From Vitellaria paradoxa (Eukaryota; Streptophyta; Magnoliopsida; Ericales; Sapotaceae): a DNA stretch of 64,000 bases. Shown here in pieces: positions 1-9,996 of this stretch; position 1 is the stretch's first letter, and every line of letters starts with the position of its first letter. Made by a program: the position numbers and the translations under genes. The stretch lies in contig CM034240.1 in NCBI GenBank assembly GCA_019916065.1, positions 38,367,389-38,431,388 of the forward strand, in the 5' to 3' direction. The notes beneath the pieces are model-generated. The model was not told the DNA's origin. It worked only from the letters and a program-made list of their open reading frames with translations, and made no database searches.

Positions 1-670
1 TTTTATTATTTGGTCTTTCTTTCCGAAATGCTTAGTAATGAAAGTCTCCTTTTTTCTTGCTCAAGCAAGCACAACTCAGAGCTTCTTCAGGGTGTGTCTG
101 CGTTACGGGGATGTTTGATTAGATAAAATCAATCAAATTTTGTTAATTTTTATTAATTTTATTGAATTTTTTTTAATTAAATTTTATTATATATCACTTT
201 TATATCAAATCTTTATATTTTTATTGTATTTTTCATCAAATTTTTGTCAACTAATTACTCCGGGTACATTTGCAATGCTATACGGTCGGAAACAAGAAAT
301 CAAAAATATTAATTAATCAGAGTTATGTGGAAATATTGTGGGGGCATTACTTCGTGTTTAACCTGCTCTGTCGTTATAAGATTGCCATTAACTCATTATT
401 TAGACTGAATTCTTAAATAAAATATATTTTTTAAGCGGGGATAATATCAAATCAAATATTATTAATGTCAAAACATATTTAATGTATTTTTTATTTGTTA
501 GCAAATTTATTCTTATTTAATTAATGAGAAATATAATATAATATTAATTTACTATTTATTAAATAAACAAAGTTTTAAATAAGTATTTAAAATTGTCAAT
601 ATATAAAAAGTGAATTAAATATCTATGGTTTAACGCTTTAGTAACTTAATAAGGTATAAAAAGTATATTA
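1..670. other. AT-rich intergenic DNA, no gene
   Basis: No coding exon is recognisable. From about 113 to 265 the sequence looks like one arm of a small MITE (GGGGATGTTTGATTAG followed by T-rich DNA), but I could not find a matching terminal repeat, so it is not called as an element. Confidence 0.5.
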
Positions 671-828
671 AGGGGATGTTTGGAGTCAAAAAAATAAAAA
701 AAAATTAAAAGTTGAGGTTGATGTAATGTAATGTAAAAATGATAGGTAACAAAATTTGATTAGAGGAATTTGAAAATTTTTAAAAATTTTTTAAATATTT
801 TTGATTTTTTTGGAATTCCAAACAAACC
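671..828. mobile_element. Small PIF/Harbinger-like MITE
   Basis: The ends are imperfect inverted repeats (AGGGGATGTTTGGA at the left, TCCAAACAAACC at the right). A TTA trinucleotide lies on each side (668-670 and 829-831), the target duplication expected of PIF/Harbinger (Tourist-like) elements. The interior is A/T-rich and non-coding, so it would depend on a transposase supplied elsewhere. Confidence 0.55.
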
Positions 829-880
829 TTATATATGTTTTGATATTGACATCATTTATTCTGTCATTATCACCACTCTA

Positions 881-1050
881 GGGGTTGTTTGGTTGAAAAA
901 AAGTTGAGGAAAAAAAGTTGAGGAAAAAGTATAGTAAAAGTACAAAAATGTGACATAAAGGTGATATGTGTTAAAATTTTATTAAAAGAAAGTACAAAAA
1001 ATAGTTAAAATTTGGTAATTTTTGATTTTTTTGATCAACCAAACAAGCCC
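881..1050. mobile_element. Small TIR MITE, family uncertain
   Basis: The 15-bp terminal inverted repeat GGGGTTGTTTGGTTG pairs with CAACCAAACAAGCCC at the other end with one mismatch. Only TA is shared by both flanks, so a Stowaway (TA) or a decayed PIF (TNA) origin cannot be separated. The 62-codon frame at 1022-1210 crosses its right end and is not a gene. Confidence 0.55.
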
Positions 1051-1309
1051 TAATGTAAATATAATAATATATACTTGTACTGATATTAAGGGAAGAATCA
1101 ATTTTCGTGTCGTGTCTCTCATTTTGAAACCGAATCACAACTTTGAACATCGTAACTACTTTCTTAGGACCCGTTTGGTAAAATTATCAGTTTTCAGTTT
1201 TTATGTTTAATTTTTATGTTCAATTTTTCAATTTTTGTATTCAATTTTTAATTTTTGTTTTCATTTATATAGTAGGAAAAGAAAACAAAAACTTGAAAAC
1301 ACGTTTGGT

Positions 1310-2473
1310 AACGATAATTGTTAGTTTTAGTAGTTATAATTGTTAATTAATTAAATTCAATAAATTTAATTATTTTAACTATATTAATCATTAAAAATAA
1401 TTTAATTCCATAAAAATAAAATATATTAAATATAATTTATTATATTTTCTTTTAAAAAAATGTAACAGAATATATTTCCTGTTAATTAAAGTAATTAATT
1501 TAATTAACTTAATTTATTTTAATTTAATTACTAAAATTAACTTGATTTAATTAATTAATTATATTAATTAAATTTAATAATTTTTATTATATTATTTTCT
1601 CAAAATAATTTGATTCAATAAAAATAAAATATATTCAATATAATATAATTATATTATCTATGAAAAATAATTTATATTAAATTTTTATATTAATTTAATT
1701 AATTAAATTTAATTATATAATTAATTTAATTTAAATTAATTAAACGTATTTATTTTAATTATAACTTTATTAAAAATAATTCAATTTAATAAAAATAAAA
1801 TATATTAAATATAATTTATTATATTATTAATTAAATATAATTTAATAAAATAATTTTATATTAATTTAACAAATTAAATTCAATTATAATTAATATAATT
1901 TGGTTAATTAATATATTTAATATAATTTACGTAATTAATATATTTAATATATAATTTCATATATTAAATTAATTATTGATAAAATTAATTATTAATTAAA
2001 TTATATTTAATCTATTTTTACATAAATAAAAATAATATTTTAATAATTATATATATAATATATTAATTTTATATATTAATATATTATTATTTAATATAAT
2101 ATATTAATATATATTAATATAAAATTAATATATATATATATATATTAATATATTAATTTTATGTTTAATATATTTTTACATAAATAAAAATAATATATTA
2201 TTAATTTTATATGTTAATATAATTTTATATATAATATATTAAATTTATTATTAATATATTATTATTTAATTAATATTTTAATATATTTTATAATATATTA
2301 ATGTAATATATAATATATATAATATATTAATATAATTTAATATATTAATATATTTTAATATATTAGAGCATATTTAATATATTTTAATATTTTAATATAT
2401 ATTAAATTAATATAATTTAATATATTAATATATTTTATATATTAATTTAATATTTTTATATTAAATAATAATA
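1310..2473. repeat. Low-complexity block of extreme AT content
   Basis: For more than 1.1 kb the sequence is almost entirely A and T, built from variants of TAATTAATT, AATATATTAAT and TTTAATATA. C and G are rare throughout. There is no coding potential. It ends exactly where the 2.93-kb solo LTR begins and probably contributed the AT-rich target site. Confidence 0.8.
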
Positions 2474-3145
2474 TGTAAAGACCTGAAATTTTTGATTTTT
2501 AAATTATAATATTTTAAAATTATAATATTTTGGACCGCCATTTATATTTTATGTATATTGATCTTGTGTTAATTAATTAATTAATTAATTAATTTTTTTT
2601 TGTTATATGCATTAATTTTTTGTGTTAATTAATTTTTTTTATGTTATTTGTATTTGTGTGTGTGAACAGTGACATGTATGTATGTATATTGTGCAGTGTT
2701 TTCCCATTGGATGAAAGAGGTGGCTGAAAAATAATTATAATGAGGGAGGCTAAGAGTTGGCAAGTGGTGGGAGTTATAGGGGAAATTATGAAGGTTTTAT
2801 GATGGTGCATGCACCTAGTAGGAGAGAGGAGGGTTTGTAACTTATATCTACATAATTGCATTGTTTTCATTGTTTTTCATTATTTTCTTTTCTATCTTCT
2901 TCCTTTCTGTGTGAAAAAATATATACATATATAATAAAATAAAGGGAGTAGTGCCTACCATTTATCTGTTGGAAGAAAAGGCTAACGTGGTTGTAGAGAA
3001 AATTTGGAGCGAATTCGACGGAGACTACTCGTAGGGCCAAATTGAGTTGGTATTTTATTTAGGGTTTTATATATTTTATCGACGTATATAATTCGAGGTA
3101 GGTGGGATTGTGTTTATTTAATATAATTTTTTTTATCATGTCATG

Positions 3146-3199
<54 letters not shown>
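3146..3199. repeat. (TA)n/(TG)n microsatellite
   Basis: A short TA run passes into an uninterrupted TG dinucleotide run of about 20 units inside LTR-1. Confidence 0.9.
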
Positions 3200-3200
<1 letters not shown>

Positions 3201-3259
3201 AAGATATGAAAAGCTTGATTTATGAATTGATTTCTTGATTATGTGAAATTCTGAAACTT

Positions 3260-4130
3260 TCACACTGAAATAGGTACACTGTTTTTCCATAAAAATCATA
3301 CTTAGAGATCGATTTAATTTATGAAAATTTTATATGTTAAATTAGACATGTAGACGAGTTACCTATAAAAATTTCATGATTTTTAGAATTTAAATGAATT
3401 TATTAAAAATAGTCAAACTTGACTGATTGGTTGGAATTTTTGTACCTGGATCAGCACACAGTTTTTATATAAAATTTATACTTAGAGGTTGAATTAATTT
3501 TTGATATTTTTTTATATGGGAGTACATATCCAAAATAGCATCCAGTAAAAATCTCATATTTTTTTTGAGTTAAAATGGATTTTACAAAAATCGTGAAAAA
3601 TGACTGTTTGTTTTAAATTGCTGTGCTGACAGGAGTTTGATTTTTGATATAAAAATGATACCTAGAGATTAAATTAATTTCTAAAAATTTTATATATGAA
3701 AATATACATGTTAAAGATTCTACAGTAAATTTTGTATAAATTTTTGAGTAATATTTTATTTTATAAAAATATTGAAACTTGGCTGTTTGGTTTACATTGC
3801 TGTACTGATAGCCGTCAGATATTTGGTATAAAAGGTATAAATAAAAGTTGATATAATTTCTGAAATTTTTATATGTTAAACTAGATATATTAATGAGCTT
3901 TCTGTGAAAATTTCAAAGTTTTTGGATAGAAAATGAATTTTGTAAAAAATCGTGAAAGTGAGCTGTTTTGTATGGTTCTAACAGAAATACCCATTTAGTA
4001 TTTTTAAAATCTGTATTAGATGGCTTTATGAATAAATTTTAAATCTTATTTTTATGAAACTAGACTTAATTATAAGTATTTTAGGCTTTTGAATTAGTGT
4101 AAAATATTTCGTTTTCTATTTTTAATGAAT
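3260..4130 (+). repeat. 180-bp tandem repeat, about five diverged copies
   Basis: The anchor CTTAGAGATCGATTTAATTT (about 3301) recurs in diverged form near 3481, 3661, 3840 and 4014, so the period is very close to 180 bp. Other shared words are TTTTATATGTTAAA, a TTGACTG/TTGGCTG motif and a GCTGT(A/G)CTGA block. Copies have diverged by substitutions and small indels, so the array is old. It lies wholly inside LTR-1 and explains why this LTR is longer than LTR-2. Confidence 0.75.
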
Positions 4131-4492
4131 TATCAAACTTTATGTCTTGAATCCTTCATTGTCATGACATGCTTGATATAAAATTTTATTTACCAAGCTA
4201 GCTATATATATATATTCCTGAATATGGTTGCATGATATTTATTTGATAAATCTTGTATGAGAATATTTTTATGAAAGGGCAGCATGAAACTTAGGCCCGA
4301 AACACATTCACACTTCATAAAACTTATAAAGTAAAGGGAAGAACACACAAAAAAATCAAATTAGGGAGAACTTTTGGGTATGTTGTGCTGTTAATAAAAG
4401 GAATTACTTGAGATTTGATTTTTGGGTTATTGGGGTCATTAAGGGTACTAGAAAGAGTGGGTTCTAGAGCCCAAGGGTTGAAAGCCCCAAAA

Positions 4493-4911
4493 CCTGCGCA
4501 GGGTGGTTAGCATAACCAGTAGGATAGAAATCTACGAAATGTATATACGACTTATTATAGCGTATATTTAGTACCGGGACTGCGGGACCGGTTTGCCTAC
4601 TAAGGCAAATGAGTACATTTGGGATTGCGAGACCAAATGTACCCCATGATTGAAGTTTGGGGATGTGATGAGTACATTTGGGACTGCGGGACCAATTGTA
4701 CCCCATGACTGAGATCTGGGGATGTGATGAGTACATCTAGGACTGCGGGACTAGTTGTACCCCACAACTTAGGCCTGGGGATTTATTTTGGGTTTAGTTC
4801 TGAGGCCACAGACTAAACTTACAGAGTACCTGACCCATAGTATGATATTGGTGTGTGGTGATATGAATCAAGTGATATGATTTATTTTTAGCATGAGACT
4901 GCGGGATCATG
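4493..4911 (+). promoter_or_regulatory. Serial hairpin cluster in LTR-1
   Basis: A dense series of stem-loops. CCTGCGCAGG at 4493-4502. GTAGG/TCTAC at 4519-4535 with one G-U pair. ATATACG/CGTATAT at 4543-4567. ACCGG/CCGGT at 4573-4592. TTTGCCT/AGGCAAA at 4592-4609. GTACATTTGG/CCAAATGTAC at 4613-4642. A similar stem at 4672-4701 with one mismatch. GTACATCTAG/CTAGTTGTAC at 4731-4760 with one mismatch. CATGA/TCATG at 4892-4911. Five of these share the 10-nt loop GACTGCGGGA (one copy GATTGCGAGA) while their stems differ. Between them lie CCCCA/TGGGG stems with variable loops. Function is not known; an RNA structure in the LTR transcript is an inference. Confidence 0.7.
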
Positions 4912-5047
4912 GCTAAGTGACTTTATAATTTGAATGTAATGATTAAATATGGCTATTTTGAAAATCTTAAGATTTTTAACTTCTTTTCTTATTAATTAGT
5001 GTTTAAAGCATTGCATGATTAAGAAATTGTATTTTATGAACACTCTC

Positions 5048-5073
5048 TGAGCACACGTGGAATTTAGTGCTCA
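5048..5073 (+). promoter_or_regulatory. Conserved LTR hairpin with G-box (LTR-1 copy)
   Basis: The arms TGAGCAC and GTGCTCA pair perfectly around a 12-nt loop. The sequence CACGTG, the core of plant bZIP/bHLH binding sites, overlaps the left arm and loop. LTR-2 has the same hairpin at 29478-29498 and LTR-3 has a covarying version at 49836-49855. Confidence 0.55.
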
Positions 5074-5725
5074 CCACCTACTACAGTTGGTAATGCAGGG
5101 GTTGATGCTCGTGATGGACCAGTGGGTTAGCTAGCCATCTTGGGTTGTGATAGCTGGATGATTTGTTTTATTTTGCATTCCAAAATTTACATTATAATGT
5201 AATGGAGTTTTGACTTGGGCCCATATTTGTGGCATGGTTTTGTAGCCCATTTTGAGGGCATCTTAAAGTTATTTTGAGTATTCAAGAAATTGAATAATAT
5301 TTACTTTAATTAGCTTCCGCTCTGATATGGTACATTTTTCATGGTTTGATATTTATTTTTGGGTTTTGTTCCCACGTGCCCGGTTGTGAATTTCGGGACG
5401 TGACATAATATATTTGATAGTGACCAGAGATGAGTTGAAGGTAGTGGCGGTGGTGGCCGGATATTGGTAACAACTAGTTGACGATAATAATTGATTGTTG
5501 TAACTAGTAATTGTATAAAAAATTGAAAACTGAAAATGAAAACTTGAGAAAACACATTTTCTATGTTTTCATAATTTTTAAAAATTTTTAAAACACTTTT
5601 CATTTTTCTGAAAATTAAAAACTGAAAACAAATTTACCATACGCGTTTTCATGTTCAGTTTTAAAAAAAAAAATGAAAACAAAAACTGAAAATTGAAAAT
5701 AAAATGATTACTAAACGGGACCTTA

Positions 5726-8015
5726 ACTTTTTTTGAACTGTTTTTAACTTTCCCAACAAAAAAGTGATGGCTTTTTGAGTTGCTCAGAAGCTTCACATTT
5801 TTATTAGAAATAAATGTTGGAATTTTGTGGAATTAAAGAAGGAAAAAGTAATATGTTTTTAATATATATTGTGAAAAAAAAAAAAAAAAAAACAGATGGG
5901 TACCAAATGCTAATTGATTCCAGAAGGGAGTTTAGAAGGCACTGATTAAGGTGAATAGATATGGGTTACAATATAGCATGGAGATTCCACCAAACTGAGT
6001 GATTGGAAATATATAGATTAGCAGAAATAACTGTCTATTGATCTAAAAAAAGAAAAAAAAAAAAAAAAAAAAAAAACAAGACCTTGCGTGAAGCTAACAA
6101 GTTACCAGTTTGGACCAGTATGGATTAAAACATTACAGAATTTAAATTGAACATCTGTTTTCAAGTACAAAACTAAAAGAGGTTCAACTGATTAAAAGAC
6201 AAAGCTTCAAATCCCCTTTAATTAGTGTTGGGAATTTAGGCCTCCTAAATTCACCTTTAGGGTCTACTTTAACAAAATATCAAGAAAAATAGAATTAAAA
6301 ATAATAATATAAGAATTTACGTGAAAATTTCTCAAATTGGAGAAAAACTAAAGACACTTAAAGAAGAAAATCTACTGCATGACAATCACGTAATTTTTCC
6401 TCTCACACCCAATATTCCAACACACTCGCAAAGCAATTCTTCAAATAAATTTTAACTCACACCTCACAAAAAAATAATTCAGTTAGAGTACAAATTTACT
6501 ACCCAAAACTTTAATTAGTGTATCTCTACCAAATGAAAAAAGAGATTTTATTTATAATCTCACGTGCCCTCCTTTCCTTTATGAGCAAATCGATGTGAGA
6601 TTTCCTAATAAGCCTCCACACCACTCTGACAATAAGAAACAGATCAACAAGAACTAAAAGGATCTACAGTTAAAAGAATACCCAGGACCAAGTAGGATTT
6701 GGGAACAAACCCAGATATATGGTTCGCAATCCACTACCTCTGAAAATGGTACATATTTTTTTATCATAAGATGAACTCTACATGGTACTAAATCATCATT
6801 GTGTATATATAAATATATATAATCACACTCACAAAGTCTGTATAAGATTACCAATAAATTTGAAGGAAAAATAGAAGGAAGAGAAGGAAACAACAAGGTG
6901 AATGCATAAATAGGAGGGCAATTGAAGGGGAATTGGGAGGTGCACGAAAATGGAATTGAGTGTTGAGTGGCAAAGGTAGGTTTGAAATGGAAAGGATGTT
7001 GGGGTTGTGCAATATGCAAATCTTAACTGGATCCTAAATGTTAAAATGGGTTGTTGGGTAATAGATTGGGTCAAAAACTAATTGGGTTGATGGGTAGGAA
7101 TTTGTCTGGTTTCAAGTTAAAATAAATTGACTTTAAACTCCAAATTTCACCCTAAAATAGTATTAGTAAATCAAAATAGGCTCATATATATATATATATA
7201 TATATATATTAAATTTTCATTAATCCCAGAACAAATAAATATTCTAATTAATCCTTAATTGGTCCAACTTAATTTAAAGGTATTGATTTATTTTAATCCA
7301 TATTTTACTATTATTCAATAATTTTACCTACTTACTAACTCTTTTTTTTTTTTGGTAACTAGGAACATTCATCAGTTTATTACAACTCTCAACGAATAGC
7401 GCAACCAATGGATAAATCAAAGAGATGTACGTTACCCCTCACATACACCTCATTTAATTTAGGAATCTTCAAGTTTGGAAATTTAATAATTTGAAACTTG
7501 ATTTTTTTTTTTATTTCGTTTCAAATAGCATTATAAATCTTTGAGTTTGGAAACCTTGGGACAGATTGAATACTTTGGGAAATTTTGTTAGGTTGTGAAT
7601 AATTTCTTAAACATTTAAAGAAAATTTGGGTTAAGCCAATTTACTTATTTTCGATTCCTAACTAGAATCTAGAATCTAAATAAGTAATGTTAAAAATTCA
7701 AATAAGTTTGAAGTTTAAACACACTTATTTGAATTTATAACATAATATATAATATACAATTATATATTACATTTTTTTTGGGGGATGGTTCGGGTTGAAT
7801 TACATATTATATATTATATTTTTCAGGTTAGATTATTTTTGTTCGAGTTTGTTTGGTTCTTTTGTCTTATAATCCGAGAACCGAACTGAAAACCTTGTGT
7901 TGTTAATTTTTAAACCCAGAATCAAATTGTTTTTGGTATGGACCAGAACTAACTCGAACTAAAGTGGTCAAATTGGTTTGATTTTTGAGTTACTCGATTT
8001 TTTTGTGCATCCCTA
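5726..8015. other. Intergenic DNA with short repeats
   Basis: No gene is recognisable. Poly-A tracts lie at about 5875-5892 and 6052-6076, and a (TA)n tract at about 7177-7210. The stretch ending TTTTTTGTGCATCCCTA at 8015 looks like the right end of a hAT-type MITE (inverted end TAGGGATGCACAAAA), perhaps starting near 7780, but its left end is not clear. The frames of 81 and 121 codons at 6654-7074 on the minus strand overlap each other and resemble no family. Confidence 0.45.
6229..6508 (+). mobile_element. Unclassified 280-bp insertion between 13-bp direct repeats
   Basis: CTTTAATTAGTGT occurs at 6216-6228 and again, identically, at 6509-6521. A 13-bp duplication is the size made by LINE-type integration, so the intervening 280 bp may be a SINE-like or LINE-mobilised sequence ending ACCCAAAA. 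No pol III boxes are obvious. Alternatively, TGTTGGGA at 6226 could begin a Copia-type LTR whose end I cannot place. Confidence 0.35.
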
Positions 8016-8023
8016 GTGATAAT

Positions 8024-9988
8024 TAGGATGGCAATTTTAACTGGTCCCGATGGGTACCCGTCCCATCCCTTTCCGATTCAATAAGCAAAAGCATTTTTTA
8101 ATTTTACGAGTAATGGACCGAGTTAGGGTATAAAAATGGAATACCAAATGAGTTTGGATTTGAAAACGATATACGTAGTGTATCTAATAAGTATTACCCA
8201 AACAATTCTGATTACCTTGATTATAGAATATGCGATGGGTATTACACGATTATTACTCAAATTATTTGCACCAATTATCCATTTATTGGGTAGTCGATAG
8301 AAATTACCTGCTTAATTGTCCAAATTACTCGATTCACCCAAATTATCTGGTGCCAAAATTTAAGTAAATAATAACATCAATTTGAATACTAAATTATATA
8401 TATCGTAATCAAAGAATGGAGCCCCTTTAGTTAATACTAAATAAATCAATATTCTGATATTAAATAATTAATTTCAAAATTAGAATTTGGTTCTTGATGA
8501 AACAAAACACATAGACATAAATTTGTTATTTTTTTTTTAAGTATAATAGAGGTTTAAGATGAGATAAAATATGAAATTTTTTTAAATTTTATTTTTATAA
8601 AAGTAATATAATAAATTTTACTAAGTACAAAAAGATTTTAAATTAGTTATTTAAAGATAATTTTTTTAGTATCTTAATATGTAAAATTACTCATAAAGTT
8701 ATTGTATTTAAAGAATTTTTTAATCCTCATCTTTAATCCTTATTTTTGATGTAATCGTCTTATATTTGAAAATTATAAATACCTGATTATCTGATGGATA
8801 TCTAATTACTCAATGGGTTGTGGTATTATAGCCAATTAAAAAGACTCGCCAGGCACTTGTCTAGCTTGGGTATCTTTTTCACCCAATGGGTTATGGTATT
8901 ATAGTCGATTAAAAATACCTTCAAATACCTGTCTAGCTTGGGTATCTTTTTTACCCAATAAGTTCAAGTATGATAAAAACAATACATGATTTCAATTTAG
9001 GGATGGCAACAGATCGAGATCAGGTATTGTCTTTACCATCTTTGAACCCATCGAGTAAAAAAATATATATATATCTAGACTAGGTGAGTACTCGACGAAT
9101 ATTTTTAATTAGCTAGCTACCATCCTCTATTTTATTGAATAATTGGATGCCTATTGAATAATAGGATTTTCATAACTTTTAAATACGAGGAGCTTATATC
9201 AAGAATAAAGATTAATAAGGATTAAAATTTCTTTGAATACAATAAATTTACAGAGATGATATTAGTACTTCAAAAAAGTTTCTAACACTTGATTATAGAA
9301 GAAAATATTCACTTGCAAGATAGAGTGTAAGAACCTTTTTTTGAAGCGCCAATATCATTTACCTTACTTTATAAGTAATTTTACATATTAAAAGGCTAAA
9401 ATATTATATTTAAATAAAAGTTTTAAATATTTTGTACACAGTAAAATTTATTATATTACTTTTATAAAAGAAATTAAAAAAAAAAAAACTCATATGTGAT
9501 TTTGTCTTAAACCTCTGCTATAATTAAGAGAAAACAATTTCGTGTCCAAATGCTTTGTTACATTAAGAACTAAATCCTAAATCTAAAATACATTATTTAG
9601 TATAAAAATTTAAAATTATTTGGTGTTAATTAAAGAATCTTCGTTCTTTGAATACAATATATATATTAGTATCCAAATTGATGGTATTATTTACATAAAT
9701 TTGGGTATTTAATAATTTGGACGAGTAATCGAATAATTTAAACAAGTAATTGGGTAATACCTGTCAAGTAGCTTGTAATCAGAATAATCGGACCGAATTC
9801 GGATAATACCTGTAGGGTACATTATATATACCATTCTCGAATCCAATTATATGAATATTTTATTTTTATACCCTAACCTGCTTTATGACTCGTAAAATTT
9901 AAAAATGCCTGCACTTATCGAATTGGGTTGAGATACGTACAGGTTAAAATTGCTATCTCTATCCCGATCCAAAATTTTGCCATCCCTA
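8024..9988. mobile_element. hAT-type foldback element with arms of about 0.9 kb
   Basis: It starts TAGGATGGCAATTTTAAC and ends TTTTGCCATCCCTA, typical non-autonomous hAT termini. The flanks are GTGATAAT (8016-8023) and ATGATAAT (9989-9996), an 8-bp duplication with one difference. The arms are inverted copies over hundreds of bases: TTTTACGAGTAATGGAC and AGGGTATAAAAATGGAAT on the left answer to inverted counterparts near 9850-9900, and the inverted similarity continues inwards past 8700 and 9350. The centre holds a 73-bp tandem pair (8811-8955) and an internal TTAGGGATGGCAAC at about 9000. There is no transposase frame. Confidence 0.75.
8811..8955. repeat. 73-bp tandem duplication
   Basis: CAATGGGTTGTGGTATTATA at 8811 recurs as CAATGGGTTATGGTATTATA at 8884, and both units end in GTCTAGCTTGGGTATCTTTT. 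The pair sits in the loop region of the foldback element. Confidence 0.8.
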
Positions 9989-9996
9989 ATGATAAT

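Larger units (their letters stand above)
2474..5405 (+). mobile_element. Solo long LTR of a Ty3/gypsy element (LTR-1, 2932 bp)
   Basis: It begins TGTAAAGACC and ends GGGACGTGACA, the TG...CA termini of an LTR, and is flanked by the perfect 5-bp duplication TAATA (2469-2473 and 5406-5410). No internal retroviral-type region follows, so it is a solo LTR left by recombination between two LTRs. The plus orientation is taken from its similarity in layout to the polarity-defined LTR at 49449-51943. Inside are a (TG)n tract (about 3158-3199), five diverged tandem copies of a 180-bp unit (about 3260-4130), a hairpin cluster (4493-4911), and a hairpin containing a CACGTG box at 5054-5059. Several short frames inside are spurious. 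Confidence 0.85.
1167..5722. mobile_element. PIF-like TIR element split by later insertions
   Basis: The left end GGACCCGTTTGGTAA (from 1167) and right end TTACTAAACGGGACC (to 5722) are inverted repeats with two mismatches. TTA lies outside both ends (1164-1166 and 5723-5725). The sequence just inside each end is also mutually inverted (runs of TTTTCAGTTTTT type at 1190-1290 against AAAACTGAAAA type at 5520-5690). Between the arms lie a block of extreme AT content (1310-2473) and a solo LTR (2474-5405). The simplest reading is one MITE opened by expansion and insertion. Two unrelated half elements remain possible. Confidence 0.5.

Noticed and set aside
4464..4736. Minus-strand frame of 90 codons
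   Set aside because: It is produced by the tandem hairpin units of LTR-1; the repeated HPQISVMGYNW/HIPKLQSWGTF pattern mirrors the DNA repeat.
6654..7074. Minus-strand frames of 121 and 81 codons
   Set aside because: They overlap in different frames, lack any motif, and have no exon-like splice signals or homologous domain that I can recognise.
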